Source: Vibrio mimicus CAIM 602
GTDB taxonomy: Bacteria; Pseudomonadota; Gammaproteobacteria; Enterobacterales; Vibrionaceae
Reading direction: 5' to 3'
NCBI RefSeq assembly: GCF_000338875.1
Contig: NZ_AOMO01000066.1
Location: 124,001-188,000 of the forward strand
DNA: 64,000 bases
In this document: positions 1 through 8,295 of the stretch, piece after piece
Position numbering within the stretch: the first letter of the stretch is position 1
Layout of the letters: the number at the start of each line of letters is the position of its first letter
Translations under genes and position numbers: made by a program
The notes under the pieces: generated by a model
What the model was told of the DNA's origin: nothing
What the model saw: only the letters and a program-made list of their open reading frames with translations
Database searches by the model: none

Positions 1-934
1 GCATGGCTGCAAACATAAAGGCCGGGTTGATACGTAAATCTTCTTCGACACGAATATCGGTTGCATCCAGCACTAAATCCAACATCTGCTCGGTTTGTGA
101 GCTGTGATCAGCGGTGAAATGTTCTGCAATGGTTGGGAAAAGCTGCTGGAACAGATTGTATTGACGCATCAAGTGGTAGGTTTCTAAACCATGACCCGCT
201 TGCAGCATTTTGAGCGACTCTTCATAAAGACGAGCAGCGGGAATATCACGCAGCAGCGGCGCAAGGTGCTCAATCGGCTCGGCCGTGTCTTCCTCAATAT
301 CAAAATCGAGTTTGACCGCAAAACGCACCGCACGCAGCATACGCACCGGATCCTCGCGATAACGTGTTTCCGGATCGCCAATCAGACGCACTAGGCGATC
401 TTCAAGATCTTCCATGCCACCGGCATAGTCGTGAATGCTGTAGTCCGCAATGTTGTAATACATCGCATTGATGGTGAAGTCGCGGCGCTCGGCATCTTCA
501 TCAATCGTGCCGTATACGTTGTCGCGTAGCAGCATGCCAGCTTCCGATTGCGCAGCAATATTTTGGCTTTGGCTCGTCTCTTGATGATGGCCACGGAAAG
601 TGGCGACTTCGACGATGTCGCGTCCAAACATAATGTGTGCTAGACGAAAACGGCGACCAATCAGACGACAGTTACGAAACAGTTGGCGCAGCTGCTCTGG
701 TGTAGCGTTGGTGGCCACATCAAAGTCTTTTGGCTTGCCGCCAAGGAGTAAGTCACGCACACCACCACCGACGAGGAAGGCTTCAAACCCTGCGCCATGC
801 AAGCGATAGAGCACTTTCAGTGCATTTTCGCTGATCTGCTGACGCGAGATAGGGTGTTCCTGACGCGGAATAATAGTCAAAGCTAAGTCTGGATATGTGC
901 GAGTGTTGCTCGGTTCAAAATCGTTATTATTCAT
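1..934 (-). CDS. pcnB: Poly(A) polymerase I, 3' end outside the window
   Basis: Adds poly(A) tails to RNA 3' ends and so promotes decay by exonucleases; cytoplasmic. Reading back from the ATG at 932-934, the frame is open to the window edge (311 codons). It carries the nucleotidyltransferase core: [17 protein letters not shown], with the DxD metal ligands inside KDFDV, followed by [20 protein letters not shown], the tRNA-nucleotidyltransferase/PcnB signature. The CCA-adding enzyme shares this head domain, but the N-terminal match to enterobacterial PcnB ([10 protein letters not shown]) and the gluQ-dksA neighbourhood favour PcnB. No in-frame ATG, GTG or TTG lies between this ATG and the upstream gluQ stop; E. 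coli pcnB uses a rare start, so a non-standard upstream start cannot be excluded. The C-terminal basic region is not visible. Confidence 0.93.
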   Translation of the reverse strand, partial: MNNNDFEPSNTRTYPDLALTIIPRQEHPISRQQISENALKVLYRLHGAGFEAFLVGGGVRDLLLGGKPKDFDVATNATPEQLRQLFRNCRLIGRRFRLAHIMFGRDIVEVATFRGHHQETSQSQNIAAQSEAGMLLRDNVYGTIDEDAERRDFTINAMYYNIADYSIHDYAGGMEDLEDRLVRLIGDPETRYREDPVRMLRAVRFAVKLDFDIEEDTAEPIEHLAPLLRDIPAARLYEESLKMLQAGHGLETYHLMRQYNLFQQLFPTIAEHFTADHSSQTEQMLDLVLDATDIRVEEDLRINPAFMFAAM

Positions 935-1024
935 GTGCTTCTGACAATGATTGCTGTTGCCGCTGTAAGCGCTACGCTGCTTAATTTGACGCTCAAACGG
1001 ACGGAATTTGGCGCTAATAATAGC

Positions 1025-1915
1025 TTAAGCAGGACCATTTGAGAATCTTGGTGTGATCTCGATCGCTTCCGGTAGTTGGCTCACCTGCCAATTTTGGCAT
1101 CCCCAAGCCAGCATTTGCTCGGTATCCGCATCGGAAAAATCCGCGGGTAATGCAAAGCCTAAAAACTGCATGGCATGCAAAATCGTCTGTCTAGGATCTG
1201 ATGGCTCAATCGCCGGAGCGTGATTCTGTTTCGAGAGTTTATTCCCGTTACCATCCATCGCCAAAGGCAAATGTAAGTAGCTGACCGGCTTTTGTTTTAA
1301 AGTGTGATACAGGCTGATTTGCCGTCCGGTGGGTTCAATCAGATCCGCACCGCGCACCACTTGGGTAACACCTTGGTCAATATCATCAAGCACCACCGCG
1401 AGGTTATAAGCAAACAACCCATCACGACGTTTGATGATGAAATCCTCTTCTGCTAATGCCTTTGGTATGGTGATTGAGCCGTGTTTCAAATCAATGAAAT
1501 TTTGTACCGGGTTATCCATACGCAGCCGAATCGAGCAGTCTTGATGCTGAGCTGGCGGATGGCTTTTGCAGTGGCCGTTATAAAACCCACCCATGGCTTT
1601 GATTTCTTTTCGGGTGCACTGGCAGTAGTAGGCTTGTCCTGTGGCGAGCCATTCATTGATTTGGTCTTGGTACAAGGCGTGACGTTGGCTTTGGTAAACC
1701 ACTGAGTCATCCCAGTGTAGGTCATACGTTTCTAGTGTACGTAGAATGTGTGCTGCGGCTCCCGGCATTTCGCGGGGCGGGTCAAGATCTTCAATGCGTA
1801 CCAACCACTTTCCTTGATTGGCTTTGGCTTGGAAATAGCTCCCCAAGGCAGCAATCAACGAACCAAAATGTAAGGGGCCGGAAGGAGAAGGGGCGAAACG
1901 ACCAATATAATTCAT
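1025..1915 (-). CDS. gluQ: Glutamyl-Q tRNA(Asp) synthetase
   Basis: Truncated glutamyl-tRNA synthetase paralogue that attaches glutamate to the queuosine base of tRNA(Asp) instead of to the tRNA 3' end. The 296-residue protein starts MNYIGRFAPSPSGPLHFGSL, containing the HIGH-like motif, and has KLSKQN as the KMSKS equivalent. It lacks the anticodon-binding domain of full GltX. Zinc-binding cysteines are present in the CQCTRKEIKAMGGFYNGHC stretch. It sits between dksA and pcnB, the usual gammaproteobacterial arrangement, where dksA-gluQ are often co-transcribed. A hairpin between dksA and gluQ (1950-1973) probably attenuates read-through. The start is preceded by AAAGGTAA. Confidence 0.95.
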   Translation of the reverse strand: MNYIGRFAPSPSGPLHFGSLIAALGSYFQAKANQGKWLVRIEDLDPPREMPGAAAHILRTLETYDLHWDDSVVYQSQRHALYQDQINEWLATGQAYYCQCTRKEIKAMGGFYNGHCKSHPPAQHQDCSIRLRMDNPVQNFIDLKHGSITIPKALAEEDFIIKRRDGLFAYNLAVVLDDIDQGVTQVVRGADLIEPTGRQISLYHTLKQKPVSYLHLPLAMDGNGNKLSKQNHAPAIEPSDPRQTILHAMQFLGFALPADFSDADTEQMLAWGCQNWQVSQLPEAIEITPRFSNGPA

Positions 1916-1949
1916 AGGGCGATTTACCTTTCAAATGCAAAGAAACAAG

Positions 1950-1973
1950 AAAAGGGAGCCTGTGCTCCCTTTT
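1950..1973 (-). terminator. Hairpin between dksA and gluQ
   Basis: Perfect 10-bp inverted repeat AAAAGGGAGC / GCTCCCTTTT with a four-base loop. On the minus strand it is followed by a T-rich stretch (CTTGTTTC). It lies directly after the dksA stop and before gluQ, so it is likely a partial terminator setting dksA above gluQ expression. Confidence 0.7.
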
Positions 1974-1988
1974 CCTTGCTATTTCATC

Positions 1989-2435
1989 TTAGCCAAGCAT
2001 TTGCTTTTCTTTGATTTCAGCGAGTGTTTTGCAATCGATACACAGATCAGCAGTTGGGCGCGCTTCTAGACGGCGAATTCCGATTTCCACACCACATGAT
2101 TCACAGAAACCGAAATCCTCTTCTTTAATCTTGTCGAGAGTCTTTTCGATTTTCTTGATCAGTCGGCGCTCACGGTCACGGTTACGCAGTTCTAAGCTGA
2201 ACTCTTCTTCTTGAGAAGCACGGTCAACAGGGTCTGGGAAGTTGGCTGCTTCATCCTGCATGTGGTGAACGGTACGGTCCACTTCTTCTCTCAGTTGGTT
2301 GCGCCACGCTTCCAAAATTTTTGTAAAATGTGTGATTTGCGCAGGTGACATATACTCTTCACCCGGCTTTTCCTGATATGGCTCAACACCAGCAATGGCT
2401 AGGATGCCTAGCGTTTTCTTTTTAGACTCTGTCAT
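1989..2435 (-). CDS. dksA: RNA polymerase-binding transcription factor DksA
   Basis: Binds the RNA polymerase secondary channel and, with ppGpp, mediates the stringent response at rRNA and amino-acid promoters. The protein is 148 residues, close to E. coli DksA (151). It has an N-terminal coiled coil with the acidic tip region around [12 protein letters not shown], and a C-terminal four-cysteine zinc finger (CESCG ... CIDCK). The start is supported by AGGAGA seven bases upstream. The gluQ gene follows. In V. cholerae DksA also affects motility and virulence-factor expression (family knowledge, not visible here). Confidence 0.97.
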   Translation of the reverse strand: MTESKKKTLGILAIAGVEPYQEKPGEEYMSPAQITHFTKILEAWRNQLREEVDRTVHHMQDEAANFPDPVDRASQEEEFSLELRNRDRERRLIKKIEKTLDKIKEEDFGFCESCGVEIGIRRLEARPTADLCIDCKTLAEIKEKQMLG

Positions 2436-2559
2436 ACAGATCTCCTACTAACCCTAGTCAACTGCGAGAGCAGTTAAATTTAAGGCGGGTATCTATAGCA
2501 AAAAGAAGTGGGGGAGGCAAACAATCCAACGTAAAGTTATCGTCAATGTGAAGACACCA

Positions 2560-3294
2560 TCAATTTTTTGGCACTTGATGGGCAAATTTGACCTCAGATA
2601 CTATTTGAATTTCGTGCTCGGAAAGTGATGCCTTGTAGCACAACACTTCCACCCCTGCTTCCTGTGCCGCTTTTAGCAACTGTGAATAGTTCGCGTCTAT
2701 ATGGAGAGCGGGAGAGACTTTTTCAATCCCCGAATGCAAAACAGCAAACAAAAGTACCGACCTGCTTCCATCTTTGGCCATTTCTGCCAGCTCACGCAGA
2801 TGTTTTTGCCCGCGTGTTGTGACTGCATCAGGGAAGTAACCTTGTCCTTTATCGCCTTGAATCTCATCCAAAAGAGTGACGCTTTTCACTTCTATAAAGC
2901 AGTTTGGTTGAGAATCTGACTTTAGCAAGATGTCGATACGGCTATTTTCATGGCCGTACTTCACTTCTGTGCTGAGCTCATCATAACCCTGCAACTGGGG
3001 AATACGCCCTGCCAAGATGGCTTCCACGACTAACGTGTTGGCACGTGCGGTGTTCACGCAAATCCAGTGACCCTCTTTTGTCTCCGTTAGCTCCCAACTG
3101 TGGGCGTATTTACGTTTGGGATTATCAGATGTAGAGAACCAAACGGTACTGCCCGGTTCGGCACATCCGGTCATTGCTCCGGTATTTGCACAGTGCATGG
3201 TGATCACCGAACCATCATCTAGTGCCACGTCGGCCAAAAAGCGTTTGTAACGTTTGAGCAGGGTTCCTTTTTGCAGTGACGGGGAAAAGTGCAT
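2560..3294 (-). CDS. sfsA: SfsA family protein (sugar fermentation stimulation protein)
   Basis: Homologue of E. coli SfsA, named for stimulating maltose fermentation; DNA binding and a nuclease-like fold have been proposed, and the function is not settled. The 244-residue form starts at [20 protein letters not shown], which aligns with the E. coli N-terminus. An in-frame ATG 42 bases further upstream exists, but it precedes the conserved region and would approach the divergent hrpB start. A conserved EVKSVTL ... [18 protein letters not shown] core resembles PD-(D/E)xK nucleases. It is divergent from hrpB; in many gammaproteobacteria sfsA lies next to dksA as here. Confidence 0.93.
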   Translation of the reverse strand: MHFSPSLQKGTLLKRYKRFLADVALDDGSVITMHCANTGAMTGCAEPGSTVWFSTSDNPKRKYAHSWELTETKEGHWICVNTARANTLVVEAILAGRIPQLQGYDELSTEVKYGHENSRIDILLKSDSQPNCFIEVKSVTLLDEIQGDKGQGYFPDAVTTRGQKHLRELAEMAKDGSRSVLLFAVLHSGIEKVSPALHIDANYSQLLKAAQEAGVEVLCYKASLSEHEIQIVSEVKFAHQVPKN

Positions 3295-3357
3295 GTCTCT
3301 ATTCTTCTCTTTTTTTATGTACAATGGCGCGGCCATTTAATCATACAGGAACCGCCC

Positions 3358-5820
3358 TTGTCACAACTGCCCATTATTGAGGTGATGCCTAAGCTGTTGG
3401 CTGGTATTGCTCAATCTCCGCAACTTATCCTTAAAGCCGCGCCGGGTGCTGGTAAGTCTACCTACTTTCCGTTGCAGTTGCTGCAAGCGGGATTGTTCAA
3501 CGGCAAAATCATCATGCTGGAGCCAAGGCGTTTGGCTGCGCGCAACATTGCCCGTTATTTGGCGCAGCAATTAGGTGAAGAGGTGGGGCAGCGAGTGGGT
3601 TATCGGGTGCGTGGTGAAAACCGAGTTAGCCGTGCAACGCAGTTGGAGATTGTCACCGAAGGCATTATGACCCGCATGCTACAAAACGACCCTGAACTGA
3701 ACGGGGTCGATGTGCTGATTTTCGATGAGTTTCATGAGCGCAGCATTCACGCGGATACGGCTTTGGCATTAGCGCTCGAAGTGCAATCCGCACTGCGTGA
3801 AGATTTAAAAATCGTGGTGATGTCGGCAACGCTAGAGCAACAAGCTCTGCAAAACCTATTGCCACAGGCTGATTATGTCGAATCACAAGGGCGCGGTTTT
3901 CCGATTGATATCCGCTATCAACCTCTACGCGTCGATGAGCCTTTGGTTCCGGCGATGCAACGACAAATTCGCCATCTGTTGCAACATGAAACTGGCTCAC
4001 TGCTGGCGTTTTTGCCGGGTGCGGCGAGCATTAACCAGTTAACTGAACAACTGAGCGATTTGGCCAACGAGATTGAAATCTGCCCACTGTATGGACAGAT
4101 GGAGTTCGCCGCGCAGCAGCGTGCGATTGCACCAACTGCGCCGGGGCGGCGCAAAGTGGTATTGGCGACTAATATTGCCGAAACCTCGCTCACTATCGAA
4201 GGCATTCGAATAGTGCTTGATAGTGGACTCGAACGTAGTGCGCGTTTTGATCTTAAAACGGGCATTACTCGTCTTGAACAAGTGCGCATTGCGCAGTCTT
4301 CTGCCGAGCAACGGGCAGGGCGTGCAGGGCGTTTAGAACCAGGTATTTGCGTGCGTTTGTACAGCGAAGTGCAGCTCAAACAGCAACCTTGGGTGCCAGA
4401 GCCTGAAATTTTACACAGCGATTTAGCGCCGCTGGCGTTAGAGCTTGCGCAATGGGGCGCGCAACCCGCGGACTTAGCGTGGTTGAATTTGCCGCCGAGC
4501 AGCGCTTTTGCGCAGGCACAGCAACTGTTGCAACGTCTTGGCCTTTTGGATGAACGCGCGCAATTGACTGCGTCGGGCAAAGAAGCACACCGACTCGGTG
4601 TTGAGCCGCGTATTGCCGCTATGCTGCTCAATGCGGATCATTTGGGTGAATCCGCACTTCAAAGCGCATTGGCTTTGGCGGTGTTATTGGAAGAGCCTGA
4701 ACGACAGGTTGTTGATGTGCAGCACAGCTTGCACCGCTGGCAGCAAGGCCGCCATCCGAAACAAAAACTGCTGATACAGCGCGCACAGGTTTTGGCGCAT
4801 AAGTTGGATACCGCATTTTCATTATCCGCGGTCGATTCGGTATGGCTTCCGTTAGTGGCGTGTTTGGCATTTCCAGATCGAATTGCTCAGCAGCGCGGCC
4901 AACAAATGGGGCAGTTTTTGCTGGCCAATGGTCATGGTGCTTGGCTAGCAGTGGAAGAGCGTTTGTCAGCGGCGGAATATCTGGTCGCCTTGGATTTGAT
5001 GCGTGGCCAAGCCCAAGCTAGTCAAGTTTTCAGTGCGCTTGAGCTAGACATCAACGCGCTTGAACGCTTATTGCCGCAACTCATCAGCCGCGTTGAGCAA
5101 GTGGATTGGGATGAAAAAGCAGGCAGATTGAGTGCTGAAGCGCAGTGGCGCATTGATCAATTGGTGGTGCGTCGTGAAAGATTGCCTGAGCCAGATAAAC
5201 AAAAAATGACACAAGCTTTGCTGAGCTATGTACGGCGCAAAGGCTTAACAGTGTTACAGTGGCGCGAAGAAGCGATCGAATGGCTAGCCCGTGCGCGTTG
5301 TGCAGCCGAATGGCTACCGGAAGAAGCGTGGCCAGCGTTGGATGATGACGCACTGCTGAAGCACTTAGAACTGTGGTTAGAGCCTTATTTAGCGGGCGTG
5401 ACCTCAGTAAAAGGTTTGCAGAATGTCTCCGTATTGGAAGCACTCAAGCATTATCTTGGGTGGTCGCTCAGTCAGCAGCTTGACGAGTGGCTGCCGACGC
5501 ATCATTTGTTGCCAACGGGGAATCACAAAAAAATCCGTTATCAGTCGGGGATGGAGCCAACGTTGTCAGTGCGCATGCAGGAAGTGTTTGGTGAGCAAAC
5601 CTCTCCTAGAGTCGCCAAAGGTACTCGTGCAGTGGTGATGGAATTGCTTTCTCCAGCACAACGCCCTTTGCAAGTGACACGCGATCTCGCCAGTTTCTGG
5701 GCGGGCGCTTATAAAGAAGTTCAAAAAGAGATGAAAGGCCGCTACCCAAAACATGTGTGGCCGGATGATCCTGCCAACCATGTGGCAACCAGTAAAACCA
5801 AACGACAATTTAACGCATGA
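3358..5820 (+). CDS. hrpB: ATP-dependent RNA helicase HrpB (DEAH-type)
   Basis: DExH-box helicase of the HrpA/HrpB family; its physiological substrate is poorly known. The 820-residue form starts at TTG 3358, giving LSQLPIIEVMPKLL, which aligns with the E. coli HrpB N-terminus; AGGA lies about eight bases upstream. An in-frame ATG at 3289 would add 23 unconserved residues and overlap sfsA on the other strand. Motif I APGAGKST is near the N-terminus, DEFH begins at residue 123, followed by motif III SAT and motif VI QRAGRAGR. HA2 and the HrpB-specific C-terminal domain follow, ending with the VWPDDP motif. The stop overlaps the mrcB start (ATGA), implying translational coupling. Confidence 0.95.
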   Translation: MSQLPIIEVMPKLLAGIAQSPQLILKAAPGAGKSTYFPLQLLQAGLFNGKIIMLEPRRLAARNIARYLAQQLGEEVGQRVGYRVRGENRVSRATQLEIVTEGIMTRMLQNDPELNGVDVLIFDEFHERSIHADTALALALEVQSALREDLKIVVMSATLEQQALQNLLPQADYVESQGRGFPIDIRYQPLRVDEPLVPAMQRQIRHLLQHETGSLLAFLPGAASINQLTEQLSDLANEIEICPLYGQMEFAAQQRAIAPTAPGRRKVVLATNIAETSLTIEGIRIVLDSGLERSARFDLKTGITRLEQVRIAQSSAEQRAGRAGRLEPGICVRLYSEVQLKQQPWVPEPEILHSDLAPLALELAQWGAQPADLAWLNLPPSSAFAQAQQLLQRLGLLDERAQLTASGKEAHRLGVEPRIAAMLLNADHLGESALQSALALAVLLEEPERQVVDVQHSLHRWQQGRHPKQKLLIQRAQVLAHKLDTAFSLSAVDSVWLPLVACLAFPDRIAQQRGQQMGQFLLANGHGAWLAVEERLSAAEYLVALDLMRGQAQASQVFSALELDINALERLLPQLISRVEQVDWDEKAGRLSAEAQWRIDQLVVRRERLPEPDKQKMTQALLSYVRRKGLTVLQWREEAIEWLARARCAAEWLPEEAWPALDDDALLKHLELWLEPYLAGVTSVKGLQNVSVLEALKHYLGWSLSQQLDEWLPTHHLLPTGNHKKIRYQSGMEPTLSVRMQEVFGEQTSPRVAKGTRAVVMELLSPAQRPLQVTRDLASFWAGAYKEVQKEMKGRYPKHVWPDDPANHVATSKTKRQFNA

Positions 5821-8153
5821 CAAGAAAAAGCAGCAGTAATAAGCCGCGCAGTCGCAAAGCGCGCAGTGGTAACGCCATTTCCTCCTCAAAGCCGCGAATT
5901 TGGCTAAAAAGGATTTGGAGTTTGGCTTGGAAAGTGGCGCTCGCAGTCACAGCCGTGCTGGTATTTATCGGCATTTATCTTGATTCAATGATTAAGCAGC
6001 GCTTTGAAGGGCAACTGTTTGATTTGCCGACCGTGGTGTATGCACGAATTTTGACGCTTGAGCCGGGCAGTGGTTTGAGCTTGCAAGAACTGCGTAATGA
6101 GCTGGATGTTCTTAACTACCGTAAAGTAGCGCAGCCACGTTTTCCCGGTGAATACTCTTCTTCTTCAACGCGTATTGAGCTGATCCGTCGTCCTTTTGAA
6201 TTTGCGGATGGCCCTGAGCCGGATCGTCGCGTCATGCTCACTTTTGATAGCAATGGTTTGAGTAAAATTGAATCGTTAGAGCAAAAACGCGAACTGGGTT
6301 ATCTGCGTTTAGAGCCTAAGCTAATGGGGATGCTGGAAAAAGATTCGCCAGAACAGCGACTTTTCTTACGCCGTGAGCAGTTCCCTGAAGTGCTGGTGGA
6401 TGCTTTGCTCGTGACTGAAGATCGCGATTTCTATCAACACGATGGTGTTTCTCCAACGGCGATTGGCCGTGCCATGGTGGTGAACCTCAAAGCGGGTCGC
6501 ACGGTACAAGGTGGCAGTACACTCACTCAGCAGCTTGCCAAAAATATTTTCCTCTCGAGTGACCGTACTTTGTGGCGTAAGTTGCGTGAAGCGTATATGG
6601 CGTTGATCATTGATTATCGCTACAGCAAAGATCGTATTCTTGAAGCCTATCTCAATGAAGTCTATTTAGGGCAAAGTGGGGCAGATGCCGTACATGGCTT
6701 TGGCTTGGCATCGCGACTTTATTTTGGCCAGCCCTTGCAAGAGTTGCGCATTGATCAATTAGCGTTGTTGGTGGGCATGGTCAAAGGGCCTTCTTATTAC
6801 AATCCAATGCGCTTTGCGGAACGGGCGCGTGAACGCCGCGATTTAGTGCTCAAGCTGATGATGGAACACGATATTCTGACTGCAAAAGAGTATCAACAAG
6901 CGGTCACTCGTCCACTGGATGTACAGAAAACGGCGCAAATCTCAGGCCGCCAGCCAGCATATTTCCAACAAGTGTCGATCGAGCTTAAAGAGAAGTTGGG
7001 CGACAAATTTAAAGCCGATTCTGGTCTGCGTGTGTTTACCTCGCTGGATCCTGTATCACAGGCCAAGTTAGAAAAAGCGATTCATGATCAGATCCCACAA
7101 CTGGCCAAAACTGCAGGTAAGGATCTGGAAGCTGCGGCGATCGCTGTTGATCGGCATAGTGGTGAAATTCGCGCTATGGTGGGTGGTAAACGCACGGGTT
7201 ACGACGGCTTTAACCGAGTATTGAATGCGAGTCGGCAGATCGGTTCTCTGGTGAAGCCTGCGGTGTACCTCACTGCGTTAACGCATCCTGACCAGTACAA
7301 TTTAGCCACTACGCTGGAAGATAAACCGATCACCTTAAAAGGCAGTGAAGGTTCAGCATGGACACCGAGAAACTACGATCGTAAATACCGTGGTGAAGTG
7401 CCGCTCTATCTGGCTCTAGCACAATCACTCAATGTGCCTACGGTGAGATTGGGTATGCAATTAGGGATTGATCAAGTTTCGGCGACGCTAGGTAAACTAG
7501 GGGTTAACCGTGATGAGGTTCGCCCTGTGCCATCCATGTTGCTTGGTTCGTTTTCACTCACGCCTTATCAAGTGGCACAGATGTATCAAACGCTGACTAA
7601 CTCCGGTAAAAAAGCACCTCTTTCGGCGTTGCGTTCCGTGCTCGATATTGAAGGTAATGTGCTGTATGAATCACTGCCGAAAGTTTCGCAAGCCGTGGAT
7701 CAACAGGCTGCTTGGTTGACGACTTATGCGATGAAACAAGGCGTACAAGAAGGAACGGGACGTTATCTCAATGCACAATTCAGTAGCGCGGCATTGGCGG
7801 GTAAAACCGGAACCACCAATGATAACCGTGATAGTTGGTTTGTTGGGATAGACGGCCGGGAAGTAACGACCATTTGGCTTGGCCGTGATGACAACCAACC
7901 GACCAAGCTCACAGGAGCAAGTGGTGCGTTGCGCGTATATGCACAGTATTTGAAATACCGTATCCCAGAGCGATTACAGTTGCCGTGGCCGGAAGGGATC
8001 ACTACCTTCGGGTTTGCCAAACAGACCCAAGGCGGCTTAAAGCTCGATTGTGACAACACCTTTAAACTGCCAATCTGGGATACCCAGCAGCAGTTAAAAC
8101 AGCAGTGTGAAAACCGCCCAACGGAGTGGCTTAAAAAACTCTTTCAATGGTAG
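5817..8153 (+). CDS. mrcB: Penicillin-binding protein 1B (bifunctional peptidoglycan synthase)
   Basis: Class A PBP that polymerises lipid II and cross-links stem peptides in the periplasm. The 778-residue protein has a basic cytoplasmic tail (1-37), one membrane anchor (about 38-56), a UB2H-like region (about 70-160) that binds the LpoB-type activator in relatives, a GT51 domain with catalytic Glu201 in VTEDRDFYQHDG and the GGSTLTQQLAKN motif, and a transpeptidase domain with Ser477 in GSLVKP, an SLN triad and KTGT from Lys663. Overlap of four bases with hrpB suggests co-transcription, as in E. coli. The C-terminus is short compared with E. coli PBP1B (844). Confidence 0.97.
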   Translation: MTRKSSSNKPRSRKARSGNAISSSKPRIWLKRIWSLAWKVALAVTAVLVFIGIYLDSMIKQRFEGQLFDLPTVVYARILTLEPGSGLSLQELRNELDVLNYRKVAQPRFPGEYSSSSTRIELIRRPFEFADGPEPDRRVMLTFDSNGLSKIESLEQKRELGYLRLEPKLMGMLEKDSPEQRLFLRREQFPEVLVDALLVTEDRDFYQHDGVSPTAIGRAMVVNLKAGRTVQGGSTLTQQLAKNIFLSSDRTLWRKLREAYMALIIDYRYSKDRILEAYLNEVYLGQSGADAVHGFGLASRLYFGQPLQELRIDQLALLVGMVKGPSYYNPMRFAERARERRDLVLKLMMEHDILTAKEYQQAVTRPLDVQKTAQISGRQPAYFQQVSIELKEKLGDKFKADSGLRVFTSLDPVSQAKLEKAIHDQIPQLAKTAGKDLEAAAIAVDRHSGEIRAMVGGKRTGYDGFNRVLNASRQIGSLVKPAVYLTALTHPDQYNLATTLEDKPITLKGSEGSAWTPRNYDRKYRGEVPLYLALAQSLNVPTVRLGMQLGIDQVSATLGKLGVNRDEVRPVPSMLLGSFSLTPYQVAQMYQTLTNSGKKAPLSALRSVLDIEGNVLYESLPKVSQAVDQQAAWLTTYAMKQGVQEGTGRYLNAQFSSAALAGKTGTTNDNRDSWFVGIDGREVTTIWLGRDDNQPTKLTGASGALRVYAQYLKYRIPERLQLPWPEGITTFGFAKQTQGGLKLDCDNTFKLPIWDTQQQLKQQCENRPTEWLKKLFQW

Positions 8154-8295
8154 GCCTTTTCAGCTTGCAGCTTGGTGAAAAACCGCTCCAAACAAATTTA
8201 TCATTTGCTGGTGAGTTGGCGAAAACTTCAAGTTGTTCGGCTTAATATAGGTGTTTATAGTGGTTTGATTCTTAAGGATTTCGAGGATAACTAAC

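Noticed and set aside
3918-4631. 237-codon open frame on the minus strand inside hrpB
   Set aside because: Antisense to a well-supported helicase gene; Ser/Cys/Ala/Arg-rich composition typical of a shadow frame, with no recognisable domain.
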